DNA from: a virus
Reading direction: 5' to 3' (one strand)
IMG/VR virus record: IMGVR_UViG_3300001683_000058
Location: 1 to 23,533 of that record
DNA: 23,533 nucleotides
The notes below the pieces were generated by a model. It was not told where the DNA came from, made no database searches, and saw only the letters and a program-made list of their open reading frames with translations. This document shows positions 14,536 through 19,690 of the stretch, piece by piece. The stretch's first letter is position 1. Each line of letters opens with the position of its first letter. Made by a program: the position numbers and the translations under genes.

Positions 14536-15108
14536 CTAACTCCAGTGTCTCATAATCCAATCATGAACTTCTTTTGCTTCCTTATCAGACAATGCTCTAA
14601 ACACTTCTTCCAATACTTTTTTCTCAGATCCAAGCTGATCAATAAGATCATCCATCCAACCTAGCCTTTTATTTGCGCCTTCTTTTATAGTTCCTTCTAT
14701 GGCTTGACCAGATTTTATTTTATTTACCATTGATACTATTTTTCCTGGTTCAATATCTAATGCATCTATTATACCGGCTAAAACTGCCATTTTTCTTTTA
14801 CGATTTAGGCCTGTTTGCTCTAAGGCATCGACAAACTTTTCCATAAATCTCTTTACATTTCCAGGTAACGAAGTTCCACCTTCATTTACGGATTCGGATT
14901 TCCATCCTTTTTTATCTGCCATTCTTTGCAGCTTAATCCAAGAATCACGAAACTGACCTTTCATTTTACTCCATTGGGTTGGATCGGTTTTCTCTATGTA
15001 TTTAAAAAATCTCCACACACCTTCCCAATTAGGTTCTACATTAATAGTTCTAGCTTCATTTAGCTTCTTTATGATAATGTGTTTTGCTCTTTTAAAAGTA
15101 TTATTCAC
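14536..15108 (-). CDS. Three-module protein with LNEA, ESVNEG and IKEG junctions (190 aa)
   Basis: Start GTG 15108 with a weak GAG-type ribosome binding site. After a basic leader ending KKLNEAR (16-20), there are three apparent modules. Residues 22-70 are Trp-rich (NWEGVWRFFKYIE...WSKMKGQFRDSW). Then ESVNEG (72-77) leads to a helical module with LPGNVKRFMEKFVDALEQTG and ALDIEPGKIVSMVNKIK. Then IKEG (141-144) leads to LGWMDDLIDQLGSEKKVLEE...WIMRHWS. The DNA at the ESVNEG junction (14880-14895) is identical over 16 nt to the two ESVNEA junctions of the 341-aa protein. This is a strong candidate polyprotein or modular capsid-packaged protein; function unknown. Confidence 0.7.
   Translation of the reverse strand: MNNTFKRAKHIIIKKLNEARTINVEPNWEGVWRFFKYIEKTDPTQWSKMKGQFRDSWIKLQRMADKKGWKSESVNEGGTSLPGNVKRFMEKFVDALEQTGLNRKRKMAVLAGIIDALDIEPGKIVSMVNKIKSGQAIEGTIKEGANKRLGWMDDLIDQLGSEKKVLEEVFRALSDKEAKEVHDWIMRHWS
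14880..14895. repeat. 16-nt linker repeat, copy C, in a different gene
   Basis: Coding-strand GAATCCGTAAATGAAG at the ESVNEG junction of the 190-aa protein, identical to the core of the two copies in the 341-aa gene about 1.7-1.9 kb away. Confidence 0.9.
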
Positions 15109-15121
15109 TATATAATCTCAA

Positions 15122-15394
15122 TTAAGTTACGTTTAACTTTTGAATTTCTTCTTTAGCTATACCCTTAATAATGCCTCTAAGCTTATTGAGTTTTGACTCC
15201 TTAGCATCATCACCTTTATAATTCTTTTCTATATAATTAAAAAATTCTTTTTTCTTATCAGTGTCAAGTTCAGCAGGAGACTTTGCATCAAACTTAGCTA
15301 ATGCGTCTTTAAAGAATTTTTGATATTCCTCTGCACCACCCTCTGCGATGTTAGTAACAATATGCTTTATGATTGCTTCGTTATAATAGGACAT
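15122..15394 (-). CDS. Small phage hypothetical protein with an IAEGG leader (90 aa)
   Basis: Good ribosome binding site (GGAG, 8 nt before ATG 15394) and a preceding ATATTTAT box, so this gene probably begins a transcription unit. The N-terminus MSYYNEAIIKHIVTNIAEGG carries I-A-E|G at residues 16-19, another potential prohead-protease site. The rest, AEEYQKFFKDALAKFDAKSP-AELDTDKKKEFFNYIEK, is a compact helical module of a kind I associate with small marine-phage proteins (FF--L-K---KSPAEL---KK-FF). No catalytic residues are seen. Confidence 0.7.
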   Translation of the reverse strand: MSYYNEAIIKHIVTNIAEGGAEEYQKFFKDALAKFDAKSPAELDTDKKKEFFNYIEKNYKGDDAKESKLNKLRGIIKGIAKEEIQKLNVT

Positions 15395-15414
15395 ACTATA
15401 ATCTCCATTTTCTT

Positions 15415-15422
15415 ATAAATAT
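15415..15422 (-). promoter_or_regulatory. ATATTTAT box upstream of the 90-aa gene
   Basis: Sense-strand ATATTTAT lies 20 nt upstream of ATG 15394, in the only real gap (15395-15443) of this long gene block. It recurs at similar distances before other genes and is a candidate promoter -10-like element. Confidence 0.4.
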
Positions 15423-15443
15423 CACGACATTAAAAATATATGC

Positions 15444-15770
15444 TTAATCATCAGCGTGTTCTAACAATTTCGTATCATCTTCTGCATTATTGAACCAAAA
15501 ATCAATTACCTTAGCAAATGAACCAACAAATCCACCTAACATCAATAATAAAATTTCTTTCCAGCCACCCTGTACATCAACTCCATTACTCATAAAATAA
15601 ATCATAAGTGCAAGAATAACAGCAAATAAAGCGACAACAACAATACTGATGTACCACTTTCTTGACTGTCTAAACTTAATAATCCCAAGCAAATCTAAAT
15701 TAATTTCGTGCTTCCTATCCTCAGTTGAGGCTCCCTCTTTTATTTTTGATACTGTTTTTTCTATAGCCAT
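15444..15770 (-). CDS. Two-TM holin-like membrane protein (108 aa)
   Basis: A cytoplasmic N-terminus (with IKEG at 10-13), a first transmembrane helix at about 39-61 (WYISIVVVALFAVILALMIYF), a short loop with VDVQGGW, a second helix at about 70-92 (EILLLMLGGFVGSFAKVID) and an acidic C-tail. Size and layout fit a phage holin or small envelope protein; the family is not certain. It overlaps the upstream 92-aa gene by one nt (TAATG). A separate 3TM-family-like holin is encoded at 17489-17914, so this could be an antiholin or a second pore protein. Confidence 0.6.
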   Translation of the reverse strand: MAIEKTVSKIKEGASTEDRKHEINLDLLGIIKFRQSRKWYISIVVVALFAVILALMIYFMSNGVDVQGGWKEILLLMLGGFVGSFAKVIDFWFNNAEDDTKLLEHADD

Positions 15771-16048
15771 TATTTGTCTCCTACGTAATCACTATCATAC
15801 ACATAACCAAACCAACCACCATAACTTCTATCAACATCACGAGTTAAATCTTCCCAATCCTTAAACGTATTATAGAGTGATGGCTCACTTGAGCTTGGAT
15901 CATGTGTTTTCTTAAACATTACATTTAATTTTTTCATCCTCTTGACAACATCATCGGCCATCGCTTCCATTTTTTTGACATCACTTTTTTTCGCAATACC
16001 CTCTGACAATGACTTGATATTTCCTGATAAAAAGGTTTTTAATTTCAT
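15770..16048 (-). CDS. Small hypothetical protein with an MKLKTFL...LSEG leader (92 aa)
   Basis: Starts MKLKTFLSGNIKSLSEGIAKK; the leader is similar to the MIKLKD leaders of nearby genes and contains L-S-E|G (14-17), which fits a prohead-protease site. The rest is a helical, basic segment (VKKMEAMADDVVKRMKKLNV) followed by an aromatic C-terminus (WEDLTRDVDRSYGGWFGYVY). It overlaps the 341-aa gene by 4 nt (ATGA) upstream and the membrane protein by 1 nt downstream. The function is unknown. Confidence 0.65.
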   Translation of the reverse strand: MKLKTFLSGNIKSLSEGIAKKSDVKKMEAMADDVVKRMKKLNVMFKKTHDPSSSEPSLYNTFKDWEDLTRDVDRSYGGWFGYVYDSDYVGDK

Positions 16049-17070
16049 TTCAATTCTCTCTCAGCATACGGAATTGCGTTAGGTTGCCAGACATAATCTT
16101 TACCATCCTTCCAGCCAATCATCTCTCCGGACATACCATTAATAATATCGTATTTTGGTGTCTTTCCAGCTAATATCTCTTTCATACTTTTTGCAATAGC
16201 ATCTTTAAGTTCTTTCTTTGTTTCAGCATGGACTTCATTACCGCGCTCTATTTTTTCATTAACAAATACTGATTCGTTTGCTTGAAATACTTTTTCAAAA
16301 TCGTTAAAGCTACGAATCTTTTTCTTATATAATTTTATTTCACCGCTAGTGGTATCATAATGAATTGCGGCATCTTGATGTTCAATGTCCAACACAAGAG
16401 TATTGTAATTCTTTCCAATTGCAACCCCACCAGAAATTTCATGGCCTGTAAGCTTTTTTACCCACTTACCAATCATCTTAACATCCTTACTAGGTTTTGA
16501 TCCTCGATCCATAACCCATTTTTGAATATTACTAGGCAAGCTAGCTTCATTTACGGATTCTTCTGTAACAAGACTAATCATTTTTTTAATTGGAAGTTTT
16601 TCAAGTTTCTTTCGATTAGATACACTTGAATTTCCATAGTCTAAAATTGCTCTAGCAGTTTGAGGATTTATTTTTACTCCATCCATATTTTTAGCTCCTG
16701 ACCTTGAAACACTTATTAAAAATGTTTTCAATTGTCCCCAAGAAATAGCTTCATTTACGGATTCTGCCCACGGAGCATTTCTAATTATTGCTTTCATCCA
16801 CTCTATTATCTTACTTTGTTTATCAAGTCGCCCAATATTCACAGATTTATTGCCAGCGTGATAAAATACACTGCCATACTTGTCAACACTCATTGAGAGC
16901 GTTGCATTTTTAGTTTTAAATTCTCCGGACCAAATTTCATTATGACCTTTTTTAGTAGCCTTGAAACTCTTTACTCGTAAGCCAGCTTTTTTCCACATCT
17001 GCATAAGCCCAGCATTAATTTTTAAATCCTGATTTGGAGTTAATTCTTTGGCTTCTTTTGTATTATTCAT
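16045..17070 (-). CDS. Four-module protein separated by ESVNEA linkers (341 aa), candidate packaged polyprotein
   Basis: The largest member of the block. Module 1 (1-102) is a mixed alpha/beta domain (WKKAGLRVKSFKATKKGHNE, IWSGEFKTKNATLSMSVDKYG). ESVNEA (103-108) leads to module 2 (109-170; ISWGQLKTFLISVSRSG...PQTARAILDYGNSS). ESVNEA (171-176) leads to module 3 (177-263; LPSNIQKWVMDRG, then NYNTLVLDIEHQDAAIHYDT). ANESVFVNE (264-272) leads to module 4 (273-341; AETKKELKDAIAKSMKEILA, then MIGWKDGKDYVWQP). The two ESVNEA linkers share 20 identical nt. No module matches a family I can name. If V-N-E|A is cut by a T4-type prohead protease, four small proteins would result. It is joined to both neighbours by ATGA overlaps. 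Confidence 0.7.
   Translation of the reverse strand: MNNTKEAKELTPNQDLKINAGLMQMWKKAGLRVKSFKATKKGHNEIWSGEFKTKNATLSMSVDKYGSVFYHAGNKSVNIGRLDKQSKIIEWMKAIIRNAPWAESVNEAISWGQLKTFLISVSRSGAKNMDGVKINPQTARAILDYGNSSVSNRKKLEKLPIKKMISLVTEESVNEASLPSNIQKWVMDRGSKPSKDVKMIGKWVKKLTGHEISGGVAIGKNYNTLVLDIEHQDAAIHYDTTSGEIKLYKKKIRSFNDFEKVFQANESVFVNEKIERGNEVHAETKKELKDAIAKSMKEILAGKTPKYDIINGMSGEMIGWKDGKDYVWQPNAIPYAERELK
16542..16561. repeat. 20-nt linker repeat, copy A
   Basis: Identical to 16746-16765 (204 nt apart) and sharing 16 nt with 14880-14895. It encodes the ESVNEA junction of module 2/3 of the 341-aa protein. The core is GAATCCGTAAATGAAG on the coding strand. Confidence 0.9.
16746..16765. repeat. 20-nt linker repeat, copy B
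   Basis: Second identical copy of the linker DNA, at the module 1/2 junction of the 341-aa protein. Synonymous positions are also identical to copy A, so this is DNA-level identity and not only peptide conservation. Confidence 0.9.
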
Positions 17071-17492
17071 TTTAATTTTATGCCTGCTTTTTTAAGATGT
17101 GAGTGTATTCCTAACATCCAACTTCTAAATACAGCATCCATATCGGCTTTGCCATCATACTTATTCATAATTTTGAATATATCATTATTAACTTTATTTA
17201 AAGCCCTAAACATATCATTGTCAGGACTCTCTTCTATTGTTTCATCTAAAGCTGCATTACTCTGGTGCCCTTTATTCCAGCTACTCATTAATCCTATAAA
17301 CGGAATAACTTGTTTTTTAAAATTCTTTAAAATTATTTTTTCATCTACTTTTTCACCGCTTATCTCAGTAGCAGACTTAGCTACATCCATCGTTGCATTT
17401 GCAAACTTTTTATACTCACCATAAAACTTCTCGTAAGCTTCGCTATAATCTCTTTTTTTACCTTCTTTCATTATATCTTTTAATTTTATCAT
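17067..17492 (-). CDS. Hypothetical protein with a MIKLKDIMKEG leader (141 aa)
   Basis: The N-terminus MIKLKDIMKEGKKRDYSEAY carries I-M-K-E|G, matching the capsid-targeting-like leader of sister genes. The body is helical (YGEYKKFANATMDVAKSATE; VIPFIGLMSSWNKGHQSNAA; FRALNKVNNDIFKIMNKYDG; FRSWMLGIHSHLKKAGIKLK) with no cysteines and no recognised fold; a four-helix bundle is plausible. It is joined by ATGA overlaps to the holin-like gene upstream and the 341-aa gene downstream. By context it is a candidate injected or internal head protein. Confidence 0.65.
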   Translation of the reverse strand: MIKLKDIMKEGKKRDYSEAYEKFYGEYKKFANATMDVAKSATEISGEKVDEKIILKNFKKQVIPFIGLMSSWNKGHQSNAALDETIEESPDNDMFRALNKVNNDIFKIMNKYDGKADMDAVFRSWMLGIHSHLKKAGIKLK

Positions 17493-17914
17493 CTCGCTAC
17501 CTGTTTTACTTTTTCAATTGAACGACCAGCAAAATAAGCTGCATATACAGTCATTAATAAAGTTTGATATACAGGTACATATGCTGCACCTATTGTGAAA
17601 GCTTCCCCACCTATTTGTAGGTTACCATCAAAAATACTTAATACAGTAAACACAGCAGTCAAGAAAATTAATGTTAGCGGCCTGATATTTTTACTCAGCC
17701 AACTTCCGTGTTTCATATCAGCTTCCCATCTTGCAGATACTTGAGCTTGAGCAGCTTGTTCTGCTTCAGCTAATATTTTTGTAATTCTTTCTTTAGCTTC
17801 TGCTTTTTCTTCACCTGAAGTATGTAAATTATCAATAATTCCACCCACGTCTTTTAAAGTATCTCCTCCCAATAAACTTCCGGCAGCGCTAGTTAATGTA
17901 CTTAGTAATCCCAT
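17489..17914 (-). CDS. Holin of the 3TM / GTA-holin-like type (141 aa)
   Basis: A cytoplasmic amphipathic N-terminal half (LGGDTLKDVGGIIDNLHTSGEEKAEAKERITKI) is followed by SWLSKNIRPLTLIFLTAVF, a phrase typical of GTA_holin_3TM proteins, then hydrophobic helices at about 77-95 and 107-130 and a short basic tail (IEKVKQVAR). Such holins form the inner-membrane lesion that starts lysis. A strong AGGAG lies before ATG 17914. No endolysin gene is recognisable in the window, so the partner lies elsewhere or is unrecognised. It is followed by ATGA coupling to the next gene. Confidence 0.75.
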   Translation of the reverse strand: MGLLSTLTSAAGSLLGGDTLKDVGGIIDNLHTSGEEKAEAKERITKILAEAEQAAQAQVSARWEADMKHGSWLSKNIRPLTLIFLTAVFTVLSIFDGNLQIGGEAFTIGAAYVPVYQTLLMTVYAAYFAGRSIEKVKQVAR

Positions 17915-17925
17915 AACTTATCTCC

Positions 17926-18261
17926 TTAATACTCAAAACCAAAGGGTTCAGAATTGCTTCCACCCTTTATTGCATACCACACATCTTTAATTCTGTAGTA
18001 CCAAAATTTATCTGTTTCTAAAATCCAAAACTCACCCTTGGGTGTATTGAACGATTTATTGGGTCCAAATTTAACTGTCATTGGTGCACCATCATCCCAC
18101 ATCTTTTTAGTTATTTGTCCCTTGACATTTGAACCATCACCTGTAGCTTTATAAATACGTGACCCAGGATAATCTCCTTTCAAGCTTTCTAACCCTTCTG
18201 GCACGCCCTCTTTTAATACTGACTCAGCTAGCATGCCTATATTATCTCTTAGCTTAATCAT
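17926..18261 (-). CDS. Hypothetical protein with MIKLRD leader and LAES/LKEG motifs (111 aa)
   Basis: The leader MIKLRDNIGMLAESVLKEGV contains two L-X-E sites (LAE|S at 11-14, LKE|G at 16-19). The rest is a compact beta-rich domain (GSRIYKATGDGSNVKGQITK; PMTVKFGPNKSFNTPKGEFW; YYRIKDVWYAIKGG) with many aromatic residues. No known family is recognised. It starts one nt after the stop of the 95-aa gene. By leader and context it is a candidate capsid-packaged protein. Confidence 0.65.
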   Translation of the reverse strand: MIKLRDNIGMLAESVLKEGVPEGLESLKGDYPGSRIYKATGDGSNVKGQITKKMWDDGAPMTVKFGPNKSFNTPKGEFWILETDKFWYYRIKDVWYAIKGGSNSEPFGFEY

Positions 18262-18262
18262 C

Positions 18263-18550
18263 TTATTTAGGATTCTGCACGGGGTCTGGATAGAATCTAT
18301 CCAATTCGTCCCACCATTCTTTAAAAGCTTTTAGTGCGTTCCTATCACCGTGTTGTTTAATTGCCATGTGTGCCCCTTGTAGTGCATCATGTAACTTATC
18401 ATAAGCCTTATCTAAGTCTGAGGCTTCGTTTATTTCACCTTCTTTTAATTTTTTATAATCATTAAGGGTTGGCAATTTATCACCAAACTTTCTATTTCCC
18501 CAATATTTTGTAGTGAATGATTCTTTAAGTAAATCTTTCAATTTTATCAT
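18263..18550 (-). CDS. Hypothetical protein with a MIKLKDLLKES leader and internal INEAS (95 aa)
   Basis: The leader MIKLKDLLKES is the same as in the gene starting at 14533. A second leader-like stretch, YKKLKEGEINEASD (32-45), follows, containing LKE|G and INE|A. The last 50 residues (DLDKAYDKLHDALQGAHMAI...FKEWWDELDRFYPDP) form a probable helical hairpin. Two stacked candidate protease sites suggest a pro-region of about 43 residues removed on maturation. TAATG overlap with the upstream secreted thioredoxin-like gene. Confidence 0.65.
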   Translation of the reverse strand: MIKLKDLLKESFTTKYWGNRKFGDKLPTLNDYKKLKEGEINEASDLDKAYDKLHDALQGAHMAIKQHGDRNALKAFKEWWDELDRFYPDPVQNPK

Positions 18551-18921
18551 TAGAATACGTCTCCTGCTATACCTGCATCAATTGCTTTTTTAATATCTTT
18601 TGGTGTTATATCGATTATGCCGTCCATATCTGCTTTCCAAGTATCTGCCTTGTCACCGTTAATAAATAACGCAATAGAAGGAAAATTTCTCAATCTTAAT
18701 TTTTTACAAATCTTTTTAGTATTTTCAGACATAGCTTTTATTATAATTGCCTCTTCATGACCGGAAATACCTTCAACATACTCCATGCCATCGCTTTCTG
18801 CCCATTTAGATGTAAATACAACTATAACCACACCATCACTAATTTTTTCTTTAAAACTCTTATCATTAACCTGCCCAAATAAGACACCTAACAATAATAG
18901 AGACAAAATTATCTTTTTCAT
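18550..18921 (-). CDS. Secreted thioredoxin-fold protein lacking the CxxC (123 aa)
   Basis: A signal peptide MKKIILSLLLLGVLFGQ is followed by a thioredoxin-like domain: strand VVIVVFTSKWAESDG (31-45) sits where FWA-WCxxC is normal, and RNFPSIALFINGD (78-90) supplies the cis-proline (P81) and following strand. The active-site cysteines are replaced (W40 A41 E42 S43 D44); the only cysteine of the mature protein is C72. It therefore cannot act as a dithiol oxidoreductase and is more likely a binding or decoy protein in the periplasm. AGGAG before ATG 18921. Part of the run with the MshEN-like membrane protein upstream. Confidence 0.7.
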   Translation of the reverse strand: MKKIILSLLLLGVLFGQVNDKSFKEKISDGVVIVVFTSKWAESDGMEYVEGISGHEEAIIIKAMSENTKKICKKLRLRNFPSIALFINGDKADTWKADMDGIIDITPKDIKKAIDAGIAGDVF

Positions 18922-18930
18922 AACTAACTC

Positions 18931-19527
18931 CTATTTGTCCTTTTTACTTTTTTCAAGCGAACGAATTTCTTTAGACAGCTCTTTAATGACTTCTTTCATT
19001 TCATCTATTGCATCATACGCATCATCCATATCTTCTTGCAAAGAACCGACCTGATCTTTATATTGTTCAAAAGAACGTGGCCAGTTATATCCCTCTGGTC
19101 GTGATGGATATTCTTGTTGATATAAACTTTCTAAACTTGGCAGTTCTTTTGCTTCTTGTATTTCTGCTTGTAATGCATACCACATTCCAATCAATGAAGC
19201 AAGACCAGTACCAGCTGCTACCATAGTTTGAACTGATAGTGTGAATTTAGTATCCAATATTTTATCTTCGCTTAATTCAATTGGTTCTTTTGGGCCTTCT
19301 ATTTTTTCAACAATTGCATCATGATGTACTTCGTGACCATTCTCTTCAGTGCTTCTCATTATAACTTCTGTTATATCATCAATTGTACAAAACTGTTTAG
19401 CTACAAGTATCTCTCCAAGTGTTCGTTTATCCCCCTTGATTTGATCTTGTAGGGCTACATTCAATTGTCTCTTTGTGATTATGTCTTCATCACAAAGCAT
19501 TTTTCCTATTTTGATATCACCGTTCAA
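18931..19527 (-). CDS. MshEN-like domain plus transmembrane helix and coiled coil (198 aa); TTG start
   Basis: Residues 5-60 (IKIGKMLCDEDIITKRQLNV, LGEILVAKQFCTIDDITEVI) resemble two tandem repeats of the GspE/MshE N-terminal domain (IG-xL---I-xxQL--AL). A single transmembrane helix follows at about 97-120 (LSVQTMVAAGTGLASLIGMWYAL), then ELPSLESLYQQEYPSRPEGY-NWPRSFEQYKDQV and a C-terminal coiled coil (155-195). The start is TTG 19527, with GGGAG six nt upstream and a TTGA overlap with the 50-aa gene. A long coiled coil beyond one TM helix is spanin-like, but the N-terminal domain is not. In some proteins MshEN domains bind cyclic-di-GMP; the key residues cannot be confirmed here. Confidence 0.6.
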   Translation of the reverse strand: MNGDIKIGKMLCDEDIITKRQLNVALQDQIKGDKRTLGEILVAKQFCTIDDITEVIMRSTEENGHEVHHDAIVEKIEGPKEPIELSEDKILDTKFTLSVQTMVAAGTGLASLIGMWYALQAEIQEAKELPSLESLYQQEYPSRPEGYNWPRSFEQYKDQVGSLQEDMDDAYDAIDEMKEVIKELSKEIRSLEKSKKDK

Positions 19528-19676
19528 CGTTTACTCCCGTAAAAATTATTAGTTATATTATTACCTTTTTTTGCTAACCACTTTTTATGTTGTATAGCAG
19601 TTCTACCTTCTTCTGACCACTTCTTATTTAATGCAGCCCGTTTTCGTTTTCTGTCTTTTGCTGCTTTACTGGGCAT
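19524..19676 (-). CDS. Small conserved-type basic phage protein (50 aa)
   Basis: This short gene fills the gap between the outer-membrane-like gene and the MshEN-like gene. ATG 19676, preceded by AAGGAAA, runs to TGA 19524. It encodes MPSKAAKDRKRKRAALNKKW and then SEEGRTAIQHKKWLAKK. The combination K-RKRK--LN-KW--EGRTA-QHKKWL is a pattern I recognise from small proteins of many T4-like marine phages. It is very basic and probably nucleic-acid binding. The function is unknown. It ends in a TTGA overlap with the start of the next gene. Confidence 0.75.
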   Translation of the reverse strand: MPSKAAKDRKRKRAALNKKWSEEGRTAIQHKKWLAKKGNNITNNFYGSKR

Positions 19677-19690
19677 TAATATTTCCTTTC

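Noticed and set aside
15414-15421. T4-type late promoter TATAAATA on the plus strand
   Set aside because: It faces rightward, where there is no gene; the same site read in the gene's direction is the ATATTTAT box.
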